A stretch of DNA of 25,837 nucleotides. It comes from Perkinsus marinus ATCC 50983 (Eukaryota > Perkinsozoa > Perkinsida > Perkinsidae). The notes beneath the pieces were generated by a model. The model saw only the letters and a list, made by a program, of their open reading frames with translations, did not search any database and was not told the DNA's origin. Shown piece after piece: positions 9,345 through 19,800 of this stretch (position 1 is the first letter of the stretch; the number at the start of each line of letters is the position of its first letter). Location: the NCBI RefSeq assembly GCF_000006405.1, contig NW_003205352.1, positions 2,581 through 28,417 on the forward strand, read 5' to 3'. The position numbers and the translations under genes are program-made.

Positions 9345-12135
9345 AAGTGGCCTTCCTACACTTCATCGGAATCAACGCCCTTAGCGAGGTTCAATGTACC
9401 GCGTTTTACACAGGTTTCCGTTATTGATATCTGTAAAGTATTGGCCCTCGCCCTTCTCGATGTTGAAGGGAAGATGGTAGAGGATTTTGCCAACGAAGCC
9501 ACGGTAGGTTGTTGACGCCTTCCCCCCTCCCAGTACAAGCCTTTCCGCCAGAATGAGCCTCGAGAACGTTTGATTGCAGCACTGAAGCTGTTGATGGGTA
9601 CTCCTACAGCCTTGGAGCGAATGAAGACGATCGAGTTAACTTATGGAGGTGTCGAAGAACACGAGGCTCCACTCTCTGGTGCGTTAACGAATGAATCAAG
9701 ACAGCAATACCATTACAGACTCGACCACCAGCCCTGTTGTGGGCCGCTCGCGCCGACGGAGGACCGTTCGCTCCTCGGCTTCGTCATCGTCTCCATCGAC
9801 CATTGCACTCACTTCCTCACCCTTGCCTGGAGGCACGGACGCCTCGTCAATGAAGCGTAGCGCACTATTGGATTATATGTTTCTCGACACGACTCCTCAG
9901 GATATACATCGCCAACTAGACGTAAGGCTGGTGGCAGGAAGAGAATCATCTCGTCCTTTCGAGCACGAGGGGACGGCTCAGATGATAGCAGTAGTAGCGA
10001 TACCGGGGCTATGCGATACTACGAGAAGCTGGATGAAGAGGATGGATCGCCTGATGATAGTCAGGCTCTGTTGCAGCCTCCCGCAGTACGAACATCTATC
10101 TTCGCTGTTACTGTAGATATCAGTGATACTTAGGCTCCTCAATTCGACCAAAGAGCCCCCAGAAGGTTTCTCCCGAGCGGCCAATCAACAGCTGGTGATG
10201 GAAGGGCTCTATCGGCCAGTCCAAGGATGAATTGGAAGTAGATATGTCGTTATCTTTCACGCCCGATAGCTTGTGTAAGGTTGAATTCTCGAAAGGTTGG
10301 TGCCTCACAAAAAGCCGATGAGCCCAATAGAAACTCGATCGCGGAAGAGATATCGACAGTTTCCTTCGGTGGATCGGATTGTCTAGGCTACTCTACTATA
10401 CAAGAACAGAGGATGAGTCGCCGATCCAGACATGTGATGCTGTACCAGCGAGGTGAGTTTGGGTAGTGGACACGATAAAGGGGTGGTGTTAGGAATGCAG
10501 ATGAGAGAAGATAGGCTGAGGAAGGTAGAGCGAGTACAAGAGGAGAGGAAAATGGAAGAGGTGACAATACTTGTTTGCACCCCAGGAGATCGTCAAAAAT
10601 TTTATAGACAGCGTGTCCGAGTGGTTAAGGAGGTGGACTCGAAATCCACTAGGCTCTGCCTGCGCAGGTTCGAATCCTGCCGCTGTCGTTTTATTTCTTT
10701 TCTTCCCTGCGGTTTATAAATATATCCCTTCAGCTCGCCTCCTGTACCTTCAAGCCGCGTACACGGGGCAGCTCTTCATCCGGTGCTCCGAGCTCTTCAT
10801 ATAAGGAGGATACAGATGCTTCTAACCCTGAGAAGAAAGTGAGACAATTGCATCGTCTCGGACTGCAAACCCCTTTCAATCTTAGAGTGCAAATCCTCGT
10901 GGCTACAGTCAAGCTGTCAGTCGTCTGCAACGCGGCTATAGAGAGAGGCAATTGGTGCGGGAAGTCGTAGAGAATAGAGACCCGGATGGTACTGCGATGC
11001 AGCAGCTGTTACGGAATCAAAAGGCTGGTGACACGTCCAAGTGTGACACAACCATATCCCTGATACAGATGAGCTCCATCGTGAATATGATTTCAGTTCC
11101 GAGTTCACTCCTGGTTCCCGGAAGTCAACTACTTGGCTGCCACGTGGCGGCGCTCCACTCGGTCGTAGGACGGGTAGGAGAGGAGTGAGACGAGCCCCGC
11201 CAGACGGTGATGCCCCCGCTACCTCGATATCCCCACCAACTACTGAACGGAATAAGAAGAACTCGTGGGGCGTCTCTTACGCTCAAGGGGACTTCGTGTG
11301 AATTTAGGCGAAAATCTGACCACATGATAAGACCGAGCTCTAATCGGACACCAAACAGTGGGCGTCTGAGTGTGAAGAGGGAATCACCATATGCTCGGCT
11401 CCCATCTATAAGCAAACGGAATAGTCATTCAAAAGGTCGGGGACGATCTGCTCGGGCTGATGCTGAATGGATAGAGGTTGAGGTGACGAGAAACACGGAA
11501 ACAGGGAGCGATCGACGATACGTAAGGAGTTTTGAGTTCCATTAGAGCAGCGCCTCCCTTGATGTTCAGGTGGTTGGTAAACTTCTTATTCAAGAGGGGC
11601 AGCCTCCTCGAGCAATCCATGAGGCCGTTATGGCATTCAGCCAGAAGCACAGACTAAAGGCATCGGAGACAGTCGAGTTGCACAAAGTGGGCCTACTGCT
11701 CAGCTAGTACTTGGAATGTGCTTGCCATCAGGTGTTGAAGCATAAATTGGATACGAAAGATTATGACGATATCCTCGCAGAGAGCGATAAACTCCAAAAG
11801 TGTTCAACATCTTCTCCATGCCTAGAAAACTCCACACCGCCTCACGTCAATGCGGGTGTAGATCCCAATGGCAAACGTAAGCCTTTCGTGATACCAGTCC
11901 ATGGATAATGGTCTTAGCCCCCTTCTCAAGCCCAAGACCGTCCCGCCTCCACTCCCCCTTGGCTTCTGTCGAATCGCCAACCGACGGTGCCGCTATCCTG
12001 GGAAATGCAGCAACTGCGCCAAATGACTGCGAGCTGAGTTTCGGCAGCAGTTCCAGTCTGGAGGAGAACCTCCATCGATTTGATCAACTGAGTCTCGAAG
12101 GAGCAGCCAATCCGCAACACTTATCCTCTGCTTGA
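9021..12135 (+). CDS. Large low-complexity protein, 16 exons, unknown
   Basis: I do not recognise this gene. Exons: 9021-9079, 9127-9241, 9345-9503, 9534-9678, 9719-9856, 9901-10085, 10134-10237, 10280-10452, 10493-10560, 10734-10838, 10886-11027, 11069-11264, 11308-11521, 11570-11686, 11732-11876 and 11918-12135. They total 2283 nt, exactly 760 codons plus stop. Most of the protein is Ser/Arg/Pro-rich and probably disordered, with basic runs (GRSRRRRTVRSS) and acidic Ser tracts (GSDDSSSSD). A more ordered stretch at about residues 583-645 reads WIEVEVT...KLLIQEGQPP...AFSQKHRL, a strand plus helix pattern. Oddities: intron 2 is a GTA microsatellite, intron 9 holds a tRNA gene, and the third intron (9504-9533 or to 9539) is short with alternative sites. 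Two separate genes split at the tRNA is the main alternative. Confidence 0.62.
9242..9344 (+). repeat. (GTA)n microsatellite, probably a whole intron
   Basis: About 34 GTA units fill 103 nt with one interruption (gttgtt near 9300-9306). The tract starts just after GAG and ends in GTAG. Read as an intron from the first GTAG to the last TAG, it joins DEE to KWPSYTSSESTP in frame. Read through, it would code poly-Val, followed by a frame that soon stops. Confidence 0.85.
10607..10688 (+). tRNA. trnS-CGA: tRNA-Ser (anticodon CGA)
   Basis: The 82-nt sequence folds as a class II tRNA. The acceptor stem GACAGCG pairs with CGCTGTC, with G as discriminator base. The anticodon arm is GTGGA-CTCGAAA-TCCAC with anticodon CGA at 10640-10642, reading UCG serine codons. 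A long variable arm typical of tRNA-Ser follows, then the T arm GCAGG-TTCGAAT-CCTGC. The D-arm region (A box, TGTCCGAGTGGTTAAGG) and the B box (GGTTCGAATCC) are intact, so it should be transcribed by RNA polymerase III. No tRNA intron is present. CCA is not encoded, as is normal in eukaryotes. It lies in the sense direction within an intron of a protein gene. Confidence 0.96.
10689..10692 (+). terminator. Pol III oligo-T terminator
   Basis: TTTT directly follows the tRNA discriminator base, with more T-rich sequence after it (10693-10702). This is the standard Pol III stop signal. Confidence 0.8.
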
Positions 12136-12320
12136 TTGTTTTATTTATCATTGCCTTTCACAGCCTTCGTTAATTAAGCTTATACGTCGCACTATTCCAT
12201 AATGATGAACATGTGCATTTTCAAGCACTAAATTGGTTCGTGTTTATTCCGACAACCTTGTGAGATTGTGGATTAATACGCAACACATCATTGCACTGTA
12301 GAAGCCAAGCAAGTGACTTA
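12136..12320. other. Convergent intergenic spacer
   Basis: This AT-richer 185-bp spacer lies between the stop codons of the 16-exon gene and the next minus-strand gene. Probably both 3' UTRs; nothing else seen. Confidence 0.5.
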
Positions 12321-12887
12321 TCAAACATCCATATCCTCCCTCGATCTTTTCATGACAGTTCGAGGCATCACACATGAAGATGGTAGAAAATCATCATCAT
12401 CGTTGATATCACCACCATCACTCTCACCAAACTTCTCACTCATGGGACAACTGCTCGAGGTGCTTGGATCCTCCAGGACGTGGTCCCGTAGGCACGCCTC
12501 AACACACATCTCTACTTCTTTGATCTCCTCCGTCGAGACTGCAGCGACTGGCTGGCTTCTACCCGTCAAGTCCCAACTCTCACGTAGCCGTCGTCGTTTA
12601 CTCCGGCCCTTGTCGTCATCGTCGTCGAAGTGTGTATGATCTCTCAGAGTTGATGCCGGTTCGCTCTCTACGACTCGCTCTCCATAAGTTTGTCCCGAAC
12701 AGGAGAACGTCAAAGGGCTGCGCCTATCATTGACTGGGCTGTAGACTTTTACCTCCCATTCGGGTGGCGGCGATTCACCCAGGAATACCTGACTTCAAAT
12801 TGGACTCAGCTCTGTTTTGAGAGCTTACCCTACCTTCTCCAATTCTGTCACAACTTTCTCGCGAGAGGTAGAAGTCCATGATCCCAT
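12321..12887 (-). CDS. Hypothetical acidic protein with a nuclear-type signal
   Basis: I do not recognise this gene. Two exons on the minus strand, 12834-12887 and 12321-12788, flank a 45-nt intron (12789-12833) and give 173 aa starting MGSWTSTSREKVVTELEK. The second exon carries an acidic run next to a basic cluster (DDDDDKGRSKRRRLRE), which resembles a nuclear localisation signal, then a Cys-containing helix-like segment (EEIKEVEMCVEACLRDH) and a second acidic patch. The start was chosen as the first ATG in frame with a good exon junction. Its ATG faces that of the next plus-strand gene across 64 bp. The nuclear location is inferred from composition only. Confidence 0.6.
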
Positions 12888-12951
12888 TTTTGATGTCGAT
12901 CAAGCTGGCGTAGCGAGATTTAGAAGTGCACTCGTGCATCTGATCATTGTC
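12888..12951. promoter_or_regulatory. 64-bp gap between divergent starts
   Basis: Only 64 bp separate the predicted ATGs of two divergent small genes, so a shared promoter or overlapping 5' UTRs is implied if both gene models are right. No motif was recognised. Confidence 0.3.
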
Positions 12952-13332
12952 ATGTCGAGTTCAATGACACCCTCAGTGACCCTGCCGAGGCGACGAATTC
13001 AAGGAGACCATGGGGGAAAGAATGAACGACACCAACCCCAACAGGATGATAGTGATCGAGTGCCGATCGCAGCAGCTACGAGGGACTCCAACGTAGTTAG
13101 GCAAATGTCGAACCCATCATGAGTCTTCTCTGGTCAGCGTTCGATAGAGGAGATCCGATCTGGTCTGCAAGCCTTCCACAAAAAGCGCCGACTCGAGAGG
13201 GCTGGCGAAAGTAGTGCACCAGTATCCTCCCCTGATGCCACTACCAGCAGCAGCAGCAGTACTGAAGGCGACTCAAGACTTCGAGAGTTCCATTCTAAAT
13301 TTCTGTCCGCTCGATTAGGGAATCAGGCGTGA
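12952..13332 (+). CDS. Small basic hypothetical protein
   Basis: I do not recognise this gene. Two exons, 12952-13092 and 13138-13332, flank a 45-nt GT-AG intron and encode 111 aa. The N-terminal half is polar and Arg/Gln-rich. The C-terminal half starts RSIEEIRSGLQAFHKKRRLE, which looks helical and basic, followed by a Ser/Thr run coded by AGC repeats and SRLREFHSKFLSARLG. Phase and intron length fit the neighbours. A function cannot be proposed. Confidence 0.55.
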
Positions 13333-13891
13333 ATGGTGTGGGGAGAGTTCTGTCAATATATTTGAAATGTTATCAAGAGTGTTTCTGTAATGAATTGGGA
13401 TGGGATAAGGCAGATGGAATGGATTTTTTTATGGAATATTTATCTGTTTCTCCACTGATGTTCAGTGTAGTTAATGTGTTGGGCTGATATAATTTGAGAC
13501 TAGTCGTGGTCGTTCACCAGGTTGTGACACAGTTGTGCTCAGAGTGCCGCCAAGTGTATTCTATTAGTGTTCTGTATCCTCTCCATTAGCATTGTTCAGA
13601 GCAATTGAAATTTCACGAGTCCATTGAGGGTACACTCAAAGGAGCACGACACACCACTCAGTGAGACCCTGGAACGTATCAGGGTTCCAAGTTCAAGGGA
13701 GATGATGACTCATGAGAGTTGATGAAAATCATGGGTACATATGGCGCTAGTAGGAATTGCTATGCACGATACGTCAGCAGAAAAATCGTAGATATATTCC
13801 TCGAATAGAATGACGCCGCCAAGTTGTTGACGGGGAGGACGCATGGGGGTTCCCGCATGAGTGAAAATGAGGTGTTTCTCTGATTGGGCAT
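13333..13891. other. Convergent intergenic region
   Basis: About 560 bp lie between two 3' ends. The left 370 bp are AT-richer with no open frame. On the minus strand, 13710-13925 has an open frame ending ...THDFHQLS. It could be an alternative last exon of the giant gene if a shorter upstream intron is used, which would place the end of that gene at 13710. Otherwise it is 3' UTR. Confidence 0.45.
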
Positions 13892-16800
13892 TCATTGTGT
13901 TGGAAGTTGTGAACGCGAAGGACAACCAAAAAAGAAACAGGAGGAGAACATGGTCATGTGTCGTATATACGATAGTGTCCGATTGCAGCCTCTCATTAAC
14001 TCAGCTGATCATCGTGCGTATCACTTGTTGAGAGTGTTCATTGCCACTCCGAGATGGAGGATGGGATGAAGTGGGTGTCGATCCGGATACAGACTGGTCG
14101 CCTATTACCACTTCGAGCACGGACTCTGGTGTTGGGCATACTCGTTGCGGTTGCACTCTTAGTTTGATCATAGTCTATCGAAAACATCCTGATGAGAATA
14201 GTGTCTGTTGCCTTACGCAGTGGCTGAGGCCTTTAGGTGGGACATGCCGACACATCGGACATGACAGTTGGGAGGAGCGGAACCAGTCCATAACGCACAG
14301 ATAGTGAAGTGTGTGTGAGCATGGTAGTTGAAGCAGTGTATCAAGAGGAGATTCGAAGATGTCCTGCAGGCAAATAGGGCAGACCTGAACAGATCGTACA
14401 TTAGCTGGTGTCGCGAATCGTCGTGACCTGTCCCATGAACTCAGTCCGATCAGATGTGACACTCTTCAGTAGACGATGGTTCAACCTCAGTCTCCGAAGG
14501 ACCTTCTTAAATCTACGCCATACTCGTGGCAAGAGATAGATCAATATGGAGAGAATGGAGGCCCCTGAGGAGAACCAGTGCGGCATTCGAGTGGGAAGAC
14601 GTACCACCGATGAAGCATCCGGACAGTAGGATAGCCAACTGCTGAACTGACCGGTCACCTCTCTTACCACCTAGAGGATGGGCCTCCTCACCAAGGCTCA
14701 CTGGACTGTCTTCCCCTGAGTGCGGAGTGGTAGCCTCCGTAGGTGTTGGCGGAAGGACACCCTTCACGAGACGTGAATAGATATCACAGCCCTTGGGGAC
14801 CACATTAACACAGTTCTCGTCAGTCATAACGATAGGGAAAGTGTTATCCACTTGCCCGATGCTTCCAAGCGCTGCCCTCAGTAGGCTCTTGGGGCGAGTA
14901 ACCTGTATCCGCCAACGTTCTACTGCCAGCAATGCAGAAGCTAGAGGCTGTCTTCCAGGACCCTCCTCTACGGGTACACTGAACACCGCGACGACGCTAC
15001 CTGCTATGGGGTGTACTGTGAGGGCTGTAGAGGAGCCCTACCCTCAAAGACCCCCTCAAGAGAGATGTCTTCATGGGCGAATACCCTCTCGACTGCCCAA
15101 ATAAGGGTTGCACGTCTGATGGTAGAAGGGTGCGCGGCCCTCAGCTTCAACAAGAGCATCAGGAACGGAACCGTGATGGGCTCCGCTCCCTCCTGATATA
15201 CAACTCCGGGGTTATCAAATACTGTCACGTTCCCGAGAGGGAGGAAGTGGTTGCCATCGGACCGGAGGCAGTTGGTCGTAAGACACACGCAAAGCCTGAA
15301 GAGAAACTATCGGAGGAGGCTTCGAACTGGACCATCGTACGTGTATGATGATGCGACTCCAGGCGGGAGGGGGACTATACTGTAAACGAGCAGCTGTCTT
15401 GTGCCGTCAGTGGAATGTATCTATCGAGCAATTGTAACCGTACATTTGGGCTAGTCTTAAACCTCAGTGGGGGGTACGGTAAGGTAGCGATCGTGATGGG
15501 GTGGAGACCGGCAAACTTCAGTGTTCGAGGCGAACATCAGCAACGGTAGTTGTGTGATATCGATAAAGGCCACGGAACTGTATGCGAATCGACGGAGCTC
15601 GCCGTGTTCACTATCGTACAGTGTAACTGCCATTGCTCCGCTCAGCTGCTCGCTGTTGGAGGCACTATATCCCCTGACATACTCCTCCACTTGCAAGTCG
15701 CCATAATCTTGGAAACTGAGACGATGTCATCGGACGCATCATTGCAGTGTATTCCGCTGCACATAGCCGAACGCCGCTCCCTGGCTGATTCATCGGGAGG
15801 CCGCGATGTAGCACACACTCGGTATACCACGCCTGCCGGCAGTGGTCCTTGGGTTGGCTGACGTGGATAGCTGAGCGGTGGTTGGAGATGAGGGGAGGGT
15901 CCAGCAGCATTCACATCACACCTTGCAGTGATTATGCTCTGATTGAGGATGGACTGAGTTATCTTGAGGGATATCATTGATGCTTTCTGACTACAGGGAG
16001 GAATTGTTGAGGATGGCTCCTGAGCGGATGATGTATCCACGATGTGGTCAAAGATCTCACCAAAGCGACGTCTATATGTCGGGTGATGATCCTTCGGGAG
16101 AAGGAGACTGTCATTGGGAAGCCGTTGAACACACGAGACACGTTAAGGAGAGAAATGCCGGGGTCTACTCGTATGATACCGATGTAACTGGCCACGCTTG
16201 CTACATTAAAGCATCATAGTCATCACCTGAGCCTCTCCACCATGTTGGGTACTTCAACACATAGCTCGTGGTCAGCAGCTATCCGAGGATGCACTATTAG
16301 GGTGTAGTGGGACCCCTCGTATGTTACAGGGGCCTTCACTTGCTCTAATATAGAACTGCATGGCTCAGCAGTCTGGCTCTGCCATAGCCCTAGGAAGAAT
16401 CTGCCGAATCGTATTGATGTTGTGGATGCTTGAAAACGAATAGTAGACCAGCTTCCAGCAGAAATTATATCCTCTGTTAGGAGAATGAAGCTCAGTGGCT
16501 TCGCTGGGATTATCGTCTCAGTTGATGGGACATCGGTCGGGGCGGCAACGGTATCTCCAGACACTTCCATAGTGCCCACGAAGGCCCACAGAGAGGGATC
16601 CTGTGAATAGTGGAGGCATAGGGCAAAGTTGCCGTGCGTAGACGGTGTAATAGTGAAGGACACCGAGTTTGGTGTAGACCTAGTTGACAGTTGTGGGCAG
16701 AGGCTAGGGTCGAGATTTCCCTGAGGATCCGGAAGGAAACAAGAGCCAACTGACGACTTCGCATACGTATGAAGTGCTGTCATCGTCACTGCAGTGGGAG

Positions 16801-19800
16801 AACGGGTCACCAACTGCTGTTGTGCCTTGCTGGCAGGCTTCAGTGAGGAGGGTCGTCTCATCATCTACGGCCTGCACGATGATATATCAGTAAAACATCC
16901 AATTGGATGAAGCCCTACGATGAGCAGGAGGTGTAGAGGGTGACGATGCGGTAGGTATTGGCCGGTGATGTCAATCTGGCTCATTTGATGTGCACGACCA
17001 CGAAGAGCACCCTCGACCACATCAACCTCGAAGTGGTGGAAATGTAATGCACGTATCCGGTATGTAGGGGAGGGTGAGGCTACCTCGAATAAGGTGATGG
17101 AGGTACATACACCCTCTCCACCACCAGCGAGCATGTTGCTCGTTACGACCAATGGTTCGCCGTAGTAAGATGCACAGAGGAGCGCTGTCTCCGATCTTGT
17201 GGAATGGGAAGCGACAGAGTTGGCAACACTAGGATACTCGATCCAGTGTCTCCAACGGAGGTCTTCATGGCGACGTCGACGGCTGTGGGAGGTGAAGGAG
17301 GAATGAGCGTTGCAGTTCATAGCCTACCGCCAAGTATTGATACCACATCCCCCTGGACAATCGCGCCGTCAGCCCCTTGTGGATAGAGCCACAAGCTTAT
17401 CGTGTCTTGCCAGAGCCATACGTCTACCCCTTCGACCTAGAAAGGATCCACGCCTCGGCGGAATCAGAGGCGTTAGGGGTGTGCCTACTGATACTGATCC
17501 TTTTGGTAGATAACTGCTACCGATGCTCACGTGAGTTGGACCTGTGATCCGACTGAACCCAGCCACCGTAACAGAGATGCCTGAATATGATACCCAATGT
17601 TAGCGACAGGTTGGACTCGATCAAGCCCACCAAGGTCCACAGTGAACCACCGAGCAGGAAAGCTGTCCTCATCCGAAGTGCAGTAAAAACAGATGCAGAT
17701 GCGCTCCTTGTAACGTACTTGCCCAATGACAGTAGCTGTATCGATCGACAATGTACCATCCTACAAGGGGATCGATGGGGCCGTATCGTTGTAGATGATG
17801 AGCCAACCTCGGCTGTCACGGTGTCCAGCAACTCAATCATACCGGCGCTATCCTCTAGATGAGCGCAGCTGATGTCCACGTCCCTGGCGAGGCCTACTTC
17901 GATGAATCGCCAGTCGGTAGCTGACTCGAGGGATATCTGAACGACCCCTTAGTTGTCATCAATCCTGAAACCACTCTACCACAGTAGGACAGGGAGTAGT
18001 GGGAGACCTCGCCGCAGGCAGTAGACAATAGATTTGGGCGGGAGCATCTACGGCGACAACGGGTGTTATGTCGAGGAGGACGCTACCTGCAGAGACATGC
18101 TGGTTAGAGAGGAATACCGTACGGCATGAACAACGAACCTGCCTTGAGCCATGATGACGGTGGACCCTCAACTGAGAGAATTCTCAATTCTATATCAACC
18201 TTGCCGTGCCTCCTCAGGTGGTCCGTCACGGGTAGAATTTGGAGGAATCCACCCGATGCATCGGGACATTCGAAGCCCGAATTCGTCACTAAGGATGCCC
18301 TGGCGAGAGCAGGGTAGCTCGACACACGGTGGAGGTTATCCCACGATTGTATGGCGTTGCACTCGTTGAAGGTTTCGGCCTCGACATGGTCTGCAGCCGT
18401 CCTCAGAGCGAGGCCGGTCAAAGGGGCGATGCCTTGCATTCTCACTGGTCCAAAGATGCACTCAAAACCTGGCAACTATAGCGGTTGGGAATCGCCGGCC
18501 GGTCGGCCAGAGGATCAAACCTTGATGTGTTTTCTCAACAGTACAAGGGTACTGAGCAAGAGGATCTGGGCCTACCATCTGTAGGGAGCCAACGTAGAAT
18601 GTGAAGTGACGAGATGACACGCAGCCTTCAAAGTCGATGCCTAGAATAGCGATGCTCGCTTGCTCAAGTTGAGGACCTCTCACACAGGCAGATCGTGTAT
18701 TGAGCTGGATGGGAGGAGAGCAGGTTTGAAGGTACTGGAAATATCATTGAAGCTGCGTCCAGCTTAGTTGAATGCCAAATAGGGAAATTATCGCCGTCTC
18801 CAAGAGGAGGGCAATGACGACTCGGAGGAGTGGCATCCTCCACAAAGGATAGTTTGCTGCGATGAGGCAGCGGAGCGATGGTCATGTCGGCAGGGACCTC
18901 ACACAGAAGGTAACCCATCGTGCAGTTCATCTGCTGCGACTAATCGATACACGGTGGGGATCCTGATGTGAGCGAAGTTACTTGTATGTAAGCAGCCTCG
19001 GGCTTCACTCCTCGGACCATGACCTCTGACTATAGTGATGCTAAAAGAACCCTGACTGATGGTGTTGCTCACCTTTCATAATAATAGCCGTCTTTCCACT
19101 GTTATGGACGGTCAGCTGGAGGATGTTGTGAGCATCTTCTTGAGTGGGTAGGAAGTGATAGGCGAGGGTCCAGCTCAACACATGAGGTGAACTGATCCAT
19201 ACTTCACCTAGAAAGGACGGTATTTGGGCAGAGAGGCAGAGATGAGGCCCACATAGTGTTCCAACTATGCAGTTTTCTAATGTATCTAGAGAGTCTGCAG
19301 ATCTCGGTACTCTCCGTAGAACAGCCCTCGCAGAGTTATAGGGTTCGACCTGATAAATCCATCTCCAGGGAAGACTTTTGGGTGTTACTTCTCACCACTG
19401 ATGAGAGCGCTGATTCATTGGTAAACTCTTGTGTGAGATCTATTTTGGAGACGGACGTATGTGTAGGATCAGTCAGGCCCACATTTACACATCGTAAGAG
19501 TGGTTGCACTCTGCCAAAAGAGAATAGTTCTTGGAAAAGGGAAGTCATCGGGTTGACTCACTCGAAGTGGCCCAAAGTAATGTTGAATGCCTCTGACGAA
19601 CTGTTCGTGCGAACTTGTACATATATTCTGGCAGAATCGTTGGCTGTGAGCCCTGTGGGCATTGTAAGATTGAGGAGCGACTGCCCATGGGACTCCCTAA
19701 ATACGCAGTATACTGTTCGATGTTGGCTGAACGGCAATGACGGGCGTACTCCCAATTGTAGGGACTCCTAACTGGAGCTGCAGCCGCCTTCCAGCGTGCG

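Larger units (their letters stand above)
10561..10733 (+). other. Intron 9 of the 9021-12135 gene, hosting a tRNA
   Basis: The preceding exon ends ...MEE with a GTGACA donor at 10561. The acceptor is CCCTTCAG at 10726-10733 after a pyrimidine-rich stretch. Both sides are phase 0, and 382 codons upstream plus 379 downstream (stop included) give a total divisible by three. At 173 nt it is the longest intron in this gene; removing the 82-nt tRNA leaves 91 nt. Confidence 0.6.

Noticed and set aside
9107-9427. Long open frames with poly-Val (plus) or poly-Thr (minus) runs
   Set aside because: They are readings of the GTA microsatellite. Flanking sequence joins in a better frame if the tract is spliced out.
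9679-10116. 141-codon plus-strand frame starting at 9691 as a separate gene
   Set aside because: Its ATG lies inside an intron, and the later part switches frame through a 44-nt intron (9857-9900) into a better coding frame.
10453-10719. Open frame running straight through the tRNA-Ser gene
   Set aside because: The frame is a chance extension of exon 9. The tRNA is intact, and a donor before it plus an acceptor after it keep the main frame.
17204-18600. Plus-strand open frames of 60-90 codons across the right half
   Set aside because: They lie opposite minus-strand exons that carry the Cys repeats and consistent splice phases; none has a recognisable domain.
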